Positions 43,425 to 53,148 of a DNA stretch of 64,000 nt are shown in pieces; within the stretch, counting starts at the first letter, position 1; every line of letters starts with the position of its first letter. The translations under genes and the position numbers were made by a program. The stretch covers positions 62,001 to 126,000 of the forward strand of contig NZ_JH601104.1 in the NCBI RefSeq assembly GCF_000245815.1, written 5' to 3'. A model generated the notes under the pieces. That model saw only the letters and a list, made by a program, of their open reading frames with translations, ran no database searches and had not been told where the DNA came from. This DNA comes from Dolosigranulum pigrum ATCC 51524. GTDB lineage: Bacteria > Bacillota > Bacilli > Lactobacillales > Carnobacteriaceae_A.

Positions 43425-44418
43425 CTCTTGGATACGCGCTTACACGAACATTGCTCTCATTAAATATTGGGGGAAAGCGGATGAAGCCCTCAAACTTCCC
43501 AAAAACAATTCGATTTCTTTGACCCTTGATAGCTTCTACACCGATACGTATGTTCAATTCGATTCTCGCTTCACTACCGATACACTAACGATTGATGGCC
43601 AGGAGCAAAGTGGAGCTGCGTTGAAAAAGGCCAAAATTATTCTTGACTTAGTCCGTGAAGTAGCTCAGGTTGATTACAATGCTAAGATTACAAGTCTCAA
43701 TTATGTTCCTACAGCAGCCGGGCTAGCCTCTTCCGCTTCTGGCTTAGCTGCCTTAGCGGGAGCTGCCAGTAATGCCTTAGAACTCAACCTGTCTGATGCC
43801 GAACTTTCCCGACTCGCTCGCCGTGGATCTGGCTCTGCTTCCCGCAGTATTTTTGGTGGTTTTGTTGAGTGGGAAAAAGGGCATTCTGATGTAACATCGG
43901 TGGCGAAACCGCTCGATGATGCTAATTGGGATATTGGGATGTTATTTATTATTTTAGATAGTCGCCAAAAAGCTGTCTCCAGTAGTGAAGGTATGAGCCG
44001 AACTGTAGCGACTTCAGTCTTCTATCCTGCTTGGTTAGAGACTATCGAATTGGATTTGGCCGACATGCGGCAAGCAATTAAAGACCAAAGTATCCAACAA
44101 GTTGGAGAAATCGCTGAACGTAATGCCCTTAAAATGCACGGTACTAACTTAGGCGCTAATCCGCCGTTCACATACTGGTCAGCTGAAAGTTTACGCGCGA
44201 TGGAACACGTCCGTCAACTCCGCCAAGAAGGCTACAACGTTTATTTCACCATGGATGCCGGACCCAATGTTAAATTAATCAGCACTTGCCAAGAATTGAA
44301 AGAAATAAAAGAACGCCTAAGTAAGTATTACGATCCGGCTCAACTAATCTTAGCTCAACCAGGACCGGGACTAACTGTGCTACCAGATCATGTACATGCC
44401 GACATCACACCAAACTAA
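43408..44418 (+). CDS. mvaD: Diphosphomevalonate decarboxylase
   Basis: A 336-residue GHMP enzyme. TNIALIKYWGKADE at residue 13, PTAAGLASSASGLAALAGA near residue 102 and FTMDAGPNVKLI near residue 280 are diagnostic. It makes isopentenyl diphosphate with loss of CO2 from diphosphomevalonate. Its start overlaps the end of mvk by 17 bases, after TTAGGAG. Confidence 0.96.
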   Translation: MTTYTSSWIRAYTNIALIKYWGKADEALKLPKNNSISLTLDSFYTDTYVQFDSRFTTDTLTIDGQEQSGAALKKAKIILDLVREVAQVDYNAKITSLNYVPTAAGLASSASGLAALAGAASNALELNLSDAELSRLARRGSGSASRSIFGGFVEWEKGHSDVTSVAKPLDDANWDIGMLFIILDSRQKAVSSSEGMSRTVATSVFYPAWLETIELDLADMRQAIKDQSIQQVGEIAERNALKMHGTNLGANPPFTYWSAESLRAMEHVRQLRQEGYNVYFTMDAGPNVKLISTCQELKEIKERLSKYYDPAQLILAQPGPGLTVLPDHVHADITPN

Positions 44419-44449
44419 TTGATACAAATTGATAGAGAGAGGATTCAAC

Positions 44450-45556
44450 ATGACCACCATTCGCATTCCAGGAAAATTATATCTTGCTGGCGAATATGCT
44501 GTTACTCACCCGGGACAACCTGCTGTGATTATAGCGGTAGATCGCTTCTTAGAACTCACGGTCTCTGAAGCGACAACAAGTAACGGCTCTTTTTACTCTG
44601 AGGGGTATACAAACATGCCTCTCCTAATTGGTCGGAAGAACGATCGCCCAGAACTCCCTTCACCGTTTGAACTCATCCAACAGACTTTGCAGCTCATTGA
44701 ACGCTACATACAGGAACTGGGTAAAGTAATCCGTCCATATGATTTAGATCTGCGAACTGATTTAGAACTGCATGGCCAAAAGATCGGCTTAGGATCAAGT
44801 GGAGCCGTGACGGTTGCCTTAGTGCACGGTTTACTTGAGTGGCATCACTTGCCAACCTCACCGCTACTTGTGTATAAATTAGCCGCACTCGCTCACCTTG
44901 CTTTAGGAAGTCATGGGTCACTGGGAGACTTAGCTGCCTGTAGTTTTACGGGCTGTATTCGGTACCGTTCACCCAATCGCCAAGCCATACGCAATCTTTA
45001 CGAAAATACATCATCCCTGTTAGCGACTATCCGGACACCTTGGCCTGAGCTATCGATTGAACGTCTCCCCTTCCCCGCTAACTGTCACCTATTAGTTGGC
45101 TGGACGAAGCAACCTGCCGCTACAGAACAGCTTATTAGTCAACCTAAGCCACTAACTGACCAACAGCTGTCCCAATTTTTAGCTACTAGTCGAGGCTGTG
45201 TCGACCAACTCGTACAAGGGATAACAGAACAGAATCACTCAGCAATGGCAGACGCATTCACGAACAATCGTGCCTTACTCCAATTATTCGCTAAGCAACG
45301 ACAAATGACCATCGAAACCCCGATGCTGAAGACGTTATGTGACTGTGCCGAACAATTTGGTGCAGCTGGCAAAACATCTGGAGCCGGTGGTGGAGATTGT
45401 GGGATTGCTCTTGTCCATGACCGAACAATGGCTAATCAGATTACACAATGTTGGCAACAGGCCGGCATCACCCCGCTAAACCTTGCTATTTATACCCGAA
45501 AGGATGACTCATCTTGCCAAAACAAACCAACCGAAAAAACGAACATGTCTCCTTAG
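44450..45556 (+). CDS. Phosphomevalonate kinase
   Basis: A 368-residue GHMP kinase. It starts with IPGKLYLAGEYAVTHPGQPA, then GQKIGLGSSGAVTVALVH near residue 111 and GKTSGAGGGDCGIALVHD near residue 312. It phosphorylates phosphomevalonate. ATG at 44450 is seven bases after GAGAGG; the TTG at 44429 is rejected. Commonly named mvaK2 or pmk. Confidence 0.94.
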   Translation: MTTIRIPGKLYLAGEYAVTHPGQPAVIIAVDRFLELTVSEATTSNGSFYSEGYTNMPLLIGRKNDRPELPSPFELIQQTLQLIERYIQELGKVIRPYDLDLRTDLELHGQKIGLGSSGAVTVALVHGLLEWHHLPTSPLLVYKLAALAHLALGSHGSLGDLAACSFTGCIRYRSPNRQAIRNLYENTSSLLATIRTPWPELSIERLPFPANCHLLVGWTKQPAATEQLISQPKPLTDQQLSQFLATSRGCVDQLVQGITEQNHSAMADAFTNNRALLQLFAKQRQMTIETPMLKTLCDCAEQFGAAGKTSGAGGGDCGIALVHDRTMANQITQCWQQAGITPLNLAIYTRKDDSSCQNKPTEKTNMSP

Positions 45557-46566
45557 CTGAAAAATTTTATCCCCGACAACACTCTCCATTCAATGACATT
45601 CAATTTATCCATCACTCACTGCCCGGTATCGATGTGGCTGACGTGGATTTATCCATCTCCGTCGCTGGACTAACCTTCTCAGCTCCTTTCTTTATCAACG
45701 CCATGACGGGGGGAAGCGATTGGACCGGTCGCGTCAATGAGAAGCTCGCCATCATTGCTCGAGAATGTCAACTAGCAATGGCAACCGGCTCAATCAGTGC
45801 TGGGTTAAAGTTCCCTGATATGGCTGATTCTTACCGGATTGTCCGCCAAACGCATCCAAATGGTCTAATCCTAGCCAATCTAGGAGCCGGGCATAGTGTT
45901 GAAAATGCACAGCGAGCAGTTGATTTACTCCAAGCTGACGGCCTGCAAATTCATGTCAATGCTCCTCAAGAAATCGTCATGCCTGAAGGAGATCGTAGCT
46001 TCTGTCATTGGTTAGACCATATTCAAGCAATTGTCGATAACATCTCCGTGCCCATTATTGTAAAAGAAGTCGGCTTCGGCATGAGTCGCGAAACAATTCA
46101 GTTACTCGATGATATTGGAGTGGATGCGATTGATATTAGTGGTCGGGGTGGCACGAACTTTGCCCAGATTGAAAATTACCGGCGCAAAGATTATAAACTG
46201 GACATATTAGAAGATTGGGGCCAGACAACGCCGGTCTCCTTACTTGAAGCCGGGGAAGTTTCTCTAAAAACCGCTGAAATTATTGCATCTGGCGGTATTC
46301 GTACCCCACTGGAGATGACTAAAGCTCTTGCGCTTGGGGCTCATCTCGTCGGATTATCTGGCGAATTTTTACACTTGACTCTCAATGATATCGATCAAGC
46401 CATTACAACCGTCCAGCAGTGGAAAGAAACACTGACAAAAATTTACACTATTCTCGGAGCTCAATCAACTCCTCATCTACAGCAAGCCCAACTCATATTG
46501 CGTGGTGACACCGCTCATTGGTGCTATGCCCGCGGAATCGATATCACCCAATATAGCCAGCGTTAA
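45514..46566 (+). CDS. fni: Isopentenyl-diphosphate isomerase, type 2 (FMN)
   Basis: A 350-residue FMN- and NADPH-dependent IDI-2, interconverting IPP and DMAPP. FINAMTGGSDWTGRVNEKLA, LQIHVNAPQEIVMPEGDRSF, IVKEVGFGMS, DISGRGGTNFAQIEN and ASGGIRTPLEMTKALALGA match the TIM-barrel core. Start is TTG, nine bases after AAAGGA, within the last 43 bases of the phosphomevalonate kinase gene. The HMG-CoA genes mvaS and mvaA are not in this window. Confidence 0.95.
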   Translation: MPKQTNRKNEHVSLAEKFYPRQHSPFNDIQFIHHSLPGIDVADVDLSISVAGLTFSAPFFINAMTGGSDWTGRVNEKLAIIARECQLAMATGSISAGLKFPDMADSYRIVRQTHPNGLILANLGAGHSVENAQRAVDLLQADGLQIHVNAPQEIVMPEGDRSFCHWLDHIQAIVDNISVPIIVKEVGFGMSRETIQLLDDIGVDAIDISGRGGTNFAQIENYRRKDYKLDILEDWGQTTPVSLLEAGEVSLKTAEIIASGGIRTPLEMTKALALGAHLVGLSGEFLHLTLNDIDQAITTVQQWKETLTKIYTILGAQSTPHLQQAQLILRGDTAHWCYARGIDITQYSQR

Positions 46567-46590
46567 ATTTATTAATCTCCACTATACAAC

Positions 46591-46637
46591 ACAAGCCTCG
46601 AAGATTAGATTTATTAAATCTAATCTTCGAGGCTTGT
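46591..46637. repeat. Perfect 23-bp inverted repeat after fni
   Basis: Two perfect 23-base arms (starting ACAAGCCTCGAAGATTAGAT) around a single central T. It is 24 bases after fni and 39 bases from the end of the convergent unknown gene. No T run follows on either strand, so it is at best a non-canonical bidirectional terminator; a protein-binding site or mobile-element trace are alternatives. Confidence 0.8.
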
Positions 46638-46675
46638 CTATAATTAACTGGTTAGCAAGTTGCTTTTTAAACGAT

Positions 46676-47155
46676 TTAAAGATACATTGGCATTGTATCT
46701 TTAATCACAACTGATTCATTCAATATCACTAACCGCATATCATCAACAAATCTATACTCATGACGGCACAGCCCAGCTTCTATCGTACATTCACTCAGTA
46801 AGATATGGGGCAATAAGTCATACGTATGATACGCACCATACGCATCATACACACCTTGATTAAAGAGAAAATGACCATCCAACTGCTTGACTCCTTCATA
46901 AAAACTGTAACGAATATCGCCATCATACAATTGAAATGTCAAAATCAAGACAGTCTTTTCCATACCAGCTACTTTAGATAGTTCAATATCTATTAACTTA
47001 CTATCATGAAACATATCTCCTAAAAAGACGCTACACGTATACGAATTAAACCGGTGCCAAACACGTCTTAAATGATATTCATACGCTTTATAATATTTAT
47101 TTAACTCATCCATTGAAACATCAGGCCAATCAAGATAAGGCTCTAAAAATTGCAT
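46676..47155 (-). CDS. Hypothetical protein, 159 residues
   Basis: A soluble, aromatic-rich protein without signal peptide or membrane segment. Notable stretches are YEYHLRRVWHRFNSYTCSVF near residue 26, LILTFQLYDGDIRYSFYEGV near 71 and YDLLPHILLSECTIEAG near 113. ATG follows GAGGTG by five bases, and the composition looks coding. It resembles small single-domain proteins that sometimes serve as immunity factors, but no toxin gene is adjacent and I do not assign a family. Confidence 0.65.
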   Translation of the reverse strand: MQFLEPYLDWPDVSMDELNKYYKAYEYHLRRVWHRFNSYTCSVFLGDMFHDSKLIDIELSKVAGMEKTVLILTFQLYDGDIRYSFYEGVKQLDGHFLFNQGVYDAYGAYHTYDLLPHILLSECTIEAGLCRHEYRFVDDMRLVILNESVVIKDTMPMYL

Positions 47156-47349
47156 GTTAACACCTCAAATCGCCAGCTGTAATGCTGATTTTTTATCTTA
47201 TTCATATCTATATCCCGCTCTTTTATAGCAAATTACACTCTAGACAGTTTTTTCGAAAAAATACTACTCTTAACTTACGTTTTAAAATTTCACACTGACA
47301 TTAGAAATAATATGTCCCTGTTGGTTGCCAAGGTTGAGATGTTGAGAGG

Positions 47350-47688
47350 TTAAATCATCCATTGCATCAGGAAGACACTAACAATCCCTACAAAAACCGA
47401 CAACAACATATGCTCGGTCTTCTTACTCACAACGAACACAATAATGGACGGAATAATCAGTGGGTTGGTGAACGGATTTAGCGCCAATTCAGCACTGTCC
47501 GTTAGAAAAACATCACTCGCAACTAACGCAGCAAAAATGGATACCGGGATAAAGTTCATCCACGTCTTGAAGTCTTCTGATAGCTCTACTCCTTGCAATA
47601 ACTTAAGAGGCAGATACCGCGTCAAGATCGCTGAGGCACTAAGCGCCACTAACATGATAAGAAAATCTTGGTTACTCACGAACCTCAC
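47350..47688 (-). CDS. azlD: Branched-chain amino acid exporter subunit AzlD
   Basis: A 112-residue membrane protein with about four hydrophobic segments. ALSASAILTRYLPLKLL near residue 15 and FIPVSIFAALVASDVF near residue 46 fit AzlD. It works with AzlC, encoded directly upstream with overlap, in export of branched-chain amino acids or analogues. The start (GTG 47688, or GTG 47679) is uncertain. Confidence 0.87.
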   Translation of the reverse strand: MRFVSNQDFLIMLVALSASAILTRYLPLKLLQGVELSEDFKTWMNFIPVSIFAALVASDVFLTDSAELALNPFTNPLIIPSIIVFVVSKKTEHMLLSVFVGIVSVFLMQWMI

Positions 47689-48364
47689 CTACTTCCCGCA
47701 CTGATTGATGATAGCGGAAGCCAATGAACGATGCAATCACAGCAGCAATGACAATGACCATGCTATTATCGAACAACACTTGCAATATAACCGTCAACAC
47801 AGCAGATAAGACAGCTGACAGTACCATCGCTTTATGCTTAAAGTGGCTCACCGTCATACAAATAAACAGCGCTGTTAACCCATAGCTCATGATGAAGGTG
47901 TCAATCTCAATATAGCTCACTAAGAGTGCCCCTAACACTGTCGCCCCGCCCCAGACAATGTAACTTAACAGATTGACTGATACGGCATCTTTGACCGTCC
48001 ACTCCGAGCCCCCTTGATGAAATAATGTATAATTTACTCCATACGTCTCATCCGTAATCGTTGTTCCGAAGAGAAAACTCATCCATCCCGACTCGCCTCG
48101 CACAATCTGCGCCGAGCTCAACGACATTAAAATAAATCGCACATTCAAGAAAGCAATTGTTAAAATAATCGAAAAAACTCCGGCACCGACACTGGTCATA
48201 TTTGCAATTAAAAATTGACCAGCACCCGAATAAATAAACAAACTCGTTAATAAAATTTGGACAACACTATAGCCCACTTCATACAGCACCATGCCGCATG
48301 CTAATCCAATCGCAAAGTAGCTAACTAAGATTGGTAAAGCCTGTTTTAAAACCTTTATAGACAC
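47672..48364 (-). CDS. azlC: Branched-chain amino acid exporter subunit AzlC
   Basis: A 230-residue membrane protein. ALPILVSYFAIGLACGMVLY, FIYSGAGQFLIANM, LNVRFILMSLSSAQ and FLFGTTITDETYGV are AzlC motifs. GTG start follows AAGGTGA. Pairs with AzlD; both lie just downstream of pdp. Confidence 0.9.
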   Translation of the reverse strand: MSIKVLKQALPILVSYFAIGLACGMVLYEVGYSVVQILLTSLFIYSGAGQFLIANMTSVGAGVFSIILTIAFLNVRFILMSLSSAQIVRGESGWMSFLFGTTITDETYGVNYTLFHQGGSEWTVKDAVSVNLLSYIVWGGATVLGALLVSYIEIDTFIMSYGLTALFICMTVSHFKHKAMVLSAVLSAVLTVILQVLFDNSMVIVIAAVIASFIGFRYHQSVREVGEVRE

Positions 48365-48373
48365 ATAATCACC

Positions 48374-49687
48374 TTACTCAGCTGTCACAGTGCGGTGAAT
48401 CAGTGTCGGTTTTGAGGCTTCATCGGCTATTGTAATATAAGCCAATAAGCGCTCGGTTGCCTCCTCGACTACCTCTGCTGATTTATTCGTATAGAGCGTT
48501 GCTAATGCTTCACCTGCTTCAATCTCATCGCCAACTTTTTTATGCAGTACAATCCCTGCAGACAGATCAATCGCACTATCTTTTGTCTCACGACCAGCCC
48601 CTAAGATCATAGCGACCGTCCCCACTTTATCAGCGACAATCTCAGAGACAACACCACTCTCTTTTGCTTTTACGTCAACTGTTGTGGCTGCTTGTGGCAA
48701 AATAGCTTCCGGCTCATCCACCACTGAGCCATCTCCCCCTTGTGCCACCACAAATTCTCTAAATTTTTCTAGCGCTGTACCATCTGTTAAGGCTTGCTTC
48801 ATCCGTTCTTTTGCTTCTTCAATAGAGTCGACTTCACCACTTAAGTACGCCATCTGTGCCCCTAATTCTAAACAGAGTTCGGTTAAGTCTTCTGGCCCTT
48901 CACCGCGTAGTGTATCAATCGCTTCTTTCACTTCTAGCCCATTCCCAATCGCATAGCCTAATGGTTGACTCATATCAGAAATCACGGCCATCGTCTGGCG
49001 ATTGACTTGCGCGCCAATATTTACCATGGTTCGAGCAAGCTCCTCCGCCCGGTCCAATTCCTTCATAAAGGCACCTGCTCCCGTCTTCACATCGAGCACA
49101 ATTGCATCAGCACCTGAGGCAATTTTTTTACTCATAATGGAACTTGCAATCAGTGGAATAGAATTCACCGTGCCTGTCACATCACGGAGCGCATAAAGTT
49201 TCTTATCAGCGGGTGTTAAATTCCCTGATTGTCCTGCCAAAGCTAACTTATTCGTATTCACTAAATCAATAAAGTCCGCTTGACTAATCTCAATATGGAA
49301 TCCAGGAATGGCTTCTAACTTATCTAACGTTCCTCCCGTATGACCTAACCCGCGCCCGCTCATTTTCGCTACTGGAATACCTAAACTCGCGACCAATGGA
49401 ATCAACACTAAAGTTGTCGTATCCCCAACTCCACCTGTTGAATGCTTGTCCACCTTAATACCGGCAATATCTGATAAGTCAATGGTCTCCCCTGAGTTCA
49501 CCATCGCCATCGTAAAGTCACTTAATTCTTCTGCAGTCATCTCATTGAAATATACCGCCATCGCAAACGCACTCATCTGATAATCGGGAATCTCCCCCGT
49601 CGTGAAGTGGTCAATTAACCAATCAATTTCTGCAGTTGTTAATATTTCATGATTTTGCTTTTTCTCAATTAAATCCACCATTCTCAT
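48374..49687 (-). CDS. pdp: Pyrimidine-nucleoside phosphorylase
   Basis: A 437-residue enzyme splitting uridine and thymidine with phosphate. It starts MRMVDLIEKKQNHEIL, the usual Pdp N-terminus; VDKHSTGGVGDTTTLVLIPL near residue 80 binds phosphate, and MSGRGLGHTGGTLDKLEAIPG (shown in part) is conserved. ATG at 49687 follows AAAGGGACG. The gap to kbl (49688-50008) has a TACAAT box for pdp near 49718 and is otherwise featureless apart from a short stem before kbl. Confidence 0.95.
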   Translation of the reverse strand: MRMVDLIEKKQNHEILTTAEIDWLIDHFTTGEIPDYQMSAFAMAVYFNEMTAEELSDFTMAMVNSGETIDLSDIAGIKVDKHSTGGVGDTTTLVLIPLVASLGIPVAKMSGRGLGHTGGTLDKLEAIPGFHIEISQADFIDLVNTNKLALAGQSGNLTPADKKLYALRDVTGTVNSIPLIASSIMSKKIASGADAIVLDVKTGAGAFMKELDRAEELARTMVNIGAQVNRQTMAVISDMSQPLGYAIGNGLEVKEAIDTLRGEGPEDLTELCLELGAQMAYLSGEVDSIEEAKERMKQALTDGTALEKFREFVVAQGGDGSVVDEPEAILPQAATTVDVKAKESGVVSEIVADKVGTVAMILGAGRETKDSAIDLSAGIVLHKKVGDEIEAGEALATLYTNKSAEVVEEATERLLAYITIADEASKPTLIHRTVTAE

Positions 49688-49924
49688 ATATAACACGTCC
49701 CTTTCCTAAGTGCTTTCATTGTAACAGAAATCAGCAAAAAATGCTTGTTAAACCGCTGACAACTCTATTTAACTCTCTTTCTGCCTTAACATACTTAGCA
49801 CAAAAAATGTCTATGTCAAACCAAATATTGAATGCAGATGCTCCGCCTAAAGTAACTCATTCTACTAGATAGGCAGTCTAATTTAACAACCTAAACTTAA
49901 CTATTTTTCTTTTTTATGAAAGGG

Positions 49925-49952
49925 CTCTTATTAGAAAACAGAGCTTTTTTGT
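49925..49952 (+). terminator. Short stem with T run before kbl
   Basis: GGCTCT ... AGAGC TTTTTT. A weak terminator or attenuator; no open frame precedes it on the plus strand. Confidence 0.4.
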
Positions 49953-50008
49953 GATAAACTACACGTGTGAAATGTTAATCTATACAAATAATCAAAGGAG
50001 GATTATTT

Positions 50009-51202
50009 ATGACCAGTCAAACATTAAAAACATTTTTAGAAGAAAATTTACAGGAACTGAAAGATAATGGCTTGTACAATGAAATCGATGAAGTACAAGG
50101 GCCAAATGGGGCAAAAATTCAAATTGATGGGCGTGAATTAATTAACTTATCGTCCAATAACTATCTGGGCTTCGCAACCGATGAAGCACTGATTGCACGC
50201 GCGAACGAAGCAACTGAAACATACGGTGTCGGAGCTGGAGCTGTTCGTACCATTAACGGAACTCAGACCATTCACCGCGAACTAGAAGAAAAAATTGCGG
50301 AATTCAAAGGGACCGAAGCAGCCATTGCCCTTCAATCCGGCTTTAATTCCAATATGGCTGCGATTCCTGCTATTGTCGGTAAAAATGACGCGATTCTATC
50401 CGATGAGCTAAACCACGCCTCTATTATCGATGGCTGTCGTCTCTCCGGGGCAAAAATTATTCGTGTCAAGCACCAAGATATGGATGATTTGCGCCAAAAA
50501 GCAAAAGAAGCAACTGAGAGTGGTCAATACGAAAAAATTATGTATATCACAGATGGAGTCTTCTCGATGGATGGAAATGTAGCCAACCTACCTGGCGTCA
50601 TTGAAGTCGCCGAGGAATTTGACTTAATTACGTATGTTGATGATGCGCATGGTTCCGGGGTAATGGGCAAAGGAGCGGGAACAGTCAAGCACTTCGGTCT
50701 CCAAGATAAAATTGACTTACAAATGGGCACATTGTCGAAAGCGATCGGTGTCGTCGGTGGTTATGTCGCCGGAACCCAAGAATTAGTTGATTGGCTGAAG
50801 GTACGTGGCCGTCCATTCTTATTCTCCACATCACTAACACCAGGAGCTTGTGCTGCGTGTATCGAAGCCATTGACCAGCTCATGACGTCAACCGAGCGCC
50901 ACGACAAACTATGGGAAAATGGTCGCTACTTGAAAAAAGGCCTAAAAGAACTGGGCTTCAATATTGGGAAATCTGAAACACCCATCACACCATGTATCAT
51001 CGGTGAAGAAAAACTAACCCAACAATTCTCAAAACGTCTCAACGAAGAAGGCGTCTATGCCAAATCAATCGTCTTCCCAACCGTCCCACGCGGAACCGGT
51101 CGTGTTCGTAACATGCCAACTGCTGCGCATACCAAAGATATGCTTGATGAAGCACTCGCAGTCTACGAAAAAGTCGGTAAAGAACTTCATATAATTGACT
51201 AA
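50009..51202 (+). CDS. kbl: Glycine C-acetyltransferase (2-amino-3-ketobutyrate CoA ligase)
   Basis: A 397-residue PLP alpha-oxoamine synthase. LSSNNYLGFATDEALI, YGVGAGAVRTINGTQTIHRE, DDAHGSGVMG and the PLP-Lys motif MGTLSKAIGVVGGYVAG (Lys about 244) identify it. It exchanges glycine plus acetyl-CoA with 2-amino-3-ketobutyrate, usually coupled to threonine dehydrogenase, which is not adjacent here. ATG follows AAAGGAGG. Ends at a strong terminator. Confidence 0.93.
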   Translation: MTSQTLKTFLEENLQELKDNGLYNEIDEVQGPNGAKIQIDGRELINLSSNNYLGFATDEALIARANEATETYGVGAGAVRTINGTQTIHRELEEKIAEFKGTEAAIALQSGFNSNMAAIPAIVGKNDAILSDELNHASIIDGCRLSGAKIIRVKHQDMDDLRQKAKEATESGQYEKIMYITDGVFSMDGNVANLPGVIEVAEEFDLITYVDDAHGSGVMGKGAGTVKHFGLQDKIDLQMGTLSKAIGVVGGYVAGTQELVDWLKVRGRPFLFSTSLTPGACAACIEAIDQLMTSTERHDKLWENGRYLKKGLKELGFNIGKSETPITPCIIGEEKLTQQFSKRLNEEGVYAKSIVFPTVPRGTGRVRNMPTAAHTKDMLDEALAVYEKVGKELHIID

Positions 51203-51232
51203 CAATCGAACCAATTATTAACTTATAATGAA

Positions 51233-51285
51233 ATCCCCAGCTGAACTCCTTAGTGCATTCAGCTGGGGATTTATTTTTTATTATT
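51233..51285. terminator. Bidirectional terminator between kbl and rpiA
   Basis: Stem ATCCCCAGCTGAA / TTCAGCTGGGGAT followed by a T-rich tail on the plus strand; the convergent rpiA ends inside the tail. Confidence 0.88.
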
Positions 51286-51955
51286 TTTTCTCTAATACCT
51301 TTAGACCACTCTTACCACCCACGATCACGGTATCTGCAATATCTAGAAATAAGCCATGTTCCACGACACCGACTTGATGACTTAACCAGCTCGCCAATTC
51401 AACGGGGTTCTCAATCCGCTCCAGATGCAGATCAATAATATAATTCCCATCATCTGTTAGCAATTTTTGTCCTGACTCATCTTCTCTAAATATTGGCCGT
51501 AAATCATACGCCTTCAAATGATCAAATAAGCGCTGACTTCCAAATTTCACCACTTCAACTGGCAATGGAAAAGCACCTAACTGTTCGACCAACTTGGACT
51601 CATCCACAATCCATACATTCCGCTTCGAATTAATAGCGACAATCTTCTCGAATAAATGCGCTGCTCCTCCCCCTTTAATCCCATTAAAGTGAGGATCTAC
51701 TTCATCAGCACCATCAATTGTCAAATCAATGGGAGGAGCATCATCGATATCGACAACAGTTAATCCCAACTTCTCACCTTGTTGACGAGTTCGTGTTGAT
51801 GTTGAGGTAGCCACGAAGTCTAGACCTTCTTCTCGGGCTAATCGACCTAATTCTTCTACTAAATAATACACGGTTGAACCCGTTCCTAAGCCAACTGTCA
51901 TCCCTGACTTTACTAATTTTGCGGCCTCAATACCTACTTGTTGCTTCAGATTCAT
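51281..51955 (-). CDS. rpiA: Ribose-5-phosphate isomerase A
   Basis: A 224-residue enzyme of the pentose phosphate pathway. GLGTGSTVYYLVEELG, DLTIDGADEVDPHFNGIKGGG and IVDESKLVEQLG are the RpiA signatures, with active-site Asp and Lys residues. It lies 30 bases downstream of murB on the same strand. Confidence 0.96.
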   Translation of the reverse strand: MNLKQQVGIEAAKLVKSGMTVGLGTGSTVYYLVEELGRLAREEGLDFVATSTSTRTRQQGEKLGLTVVDIDDAPPIDLTIDGADEVDPHFNGIKGGGAAHLFEKIVAINSKRNVWIVDESKLVEQLGAFPLPVEVVKFGSQRLFDHLKAYDLRPIFREDESGQKLLTDDGNYIIDLHLERIENPVELASWLSHQVGVVEHGLFLDIADTVIVGGKSGLKVLEKK

Positions 51956-51984
51956 AGCGGAGTCATCCTTTCGTTAGCGTCTCC

Positions 51985-52893
51985 TTAATCAACAGTATCA
52001 TCACCAATAATGCGTACTTCACGTTCCAATTTTACTTTATAAATTTTCCAAATTTGTTCTTGAATATGTTCGATTAATTGCATATAATCTGTTGCAGTCC
52101 CGCCACCGATATTCACAATAAATCCAGCATGCTTCTCCGACACTTGTGCTCCTCCGATTGTCACACCTTGCAATCCCGCATCTTGGATCAATTTCCCGGT
52201 ATAATATCCTTCAGGACGCTTAAAGACTGAACCACATGATGGTAAATCTAGTGGTTGTTTCGCTTCACGCAATTCTGTCAGCTCCATCATTTTTGCTTCA
52301 ATTAATGGATATTCTCCCTTTTCGAGCTGGAAAACAACTTCCAAGACCATATCGTCAGATGATTGCACATAACTATGTCGGTAAGCGAAGTCCATCTCTT
52401 CATTGCTTCGCTCTACAATCTCACCATCAGCGGTCAGTATCGTAACAGACGCAATAACATCCTTCACTTCTCCACCGTAAGCTCCCGCATTCATATACAC
52501 TGCTCCGCCGATACTGCCCGGAATCCCACAGGCAAACTCAAGCCCTGTCAAATGCTCACTCAATGCAACTTGGCACACATCAATTAAGCGGGCACCACTC
52601 TGCGCCGTCAATGTATCACCATCAATGCGCACCTCTTTCATCGAAGTCATCATCAGCGTCACCCCACGAATACCCCCATCACGGATAATCAAGTTACTGG
52701 CATTCCCGAGTACCGTCAGCGGCCAATCTTGCTCCTTGATATAAGTAACTAACGCTTGCGTTTCCTCTACACTCTGTGGAAAAACTAAGGCATCTGCCTG
52801 TCCCCCTGTCTTCGTATAGCTATAATTTGACAATGGTTCATTTAATTTTATATCCGATATCGGAAATGCTTCTTTCAATACACTTAAATCCAT
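51985..52893 (-). CDS. murB: UDP-N-acetylenolpyruvoylglucosamine reductase
   Basis: A 302-residue FAD enzyme for the second step of UDP-MurNAc synthesis. TKTGGQADALVFP, VLGNASNLIIRDGGIRG, CGIPGSIGGAVYMNAGAYGG and LPSCGSVFKRPEGYYTG (catalytic Ser) are present; the length fits type II MurB. ATG at 52893 follows AAAGGA by nine bases; a longer frame upstream lacks a binding site. Confidence 0.95.
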   Translation of the reverse strand: MDLSVLKEAFPISDIKLNEPLSNYSYTKTGGQADALVFPQSVEETQALVTYIKEQDWPLTVLGNASNLIIRDGGIRGVTLMMTSMKEVRIDGDTLTAQSGARLIDVCQVALSEHLTGLEFACGIPGSIGGAVYMNAGAYGGEVKDVIASVTILTADGEIVERSNEEMDFAYRHSYVQSSDDMVLEVVFQLEKGEYPLIEAKMMELTELREAKQPLDLPSCGSVFKRPEGYYTGKLIQDAGLQGVTIGGAQVSEKHAGFIVNIGGGTATDYMQLIEHIQEQIWKIYKVKLEREVRIIGDDTVD

Positions 52894-53104
52894 TTTAAAA
52901 AATCCTTTATTTAATATTTTCTCTATTGCCATAACTATAAGCAATCCTTATCACAGAAACTATCTCTATTCTACCCAGACAGCTCCTCCAATCCCTATTT
53001 TAACACAACTACTTGCGAAAGGAAGACCAATAACTGTCAAATTTATTAAGATTGTATAAATGCTTGCTAAACACATCTTGTCTAACCGAACACACTTTAA
53101 ACAC

Positions 53105-53130
53105 AAAAAAGAGGCTAACGCCCCTTTCTT
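53105..53130 (-). terminator. Terminator of the twin-amidase gene
   Basis: Stem AAAGGGGC / GCCTCTTT with a GTTA loop and a T run on the minus strand. Confidence 0.8.
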
Positions 53131-53148
53131 GGTAGAACTATGATTTAA

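Noticed and set aside
49636..49872. 78-codon open frame between pdp and kbl
   Set aside because: Overlaps the pdp start on the other strand, no binding site, no coding pattern.
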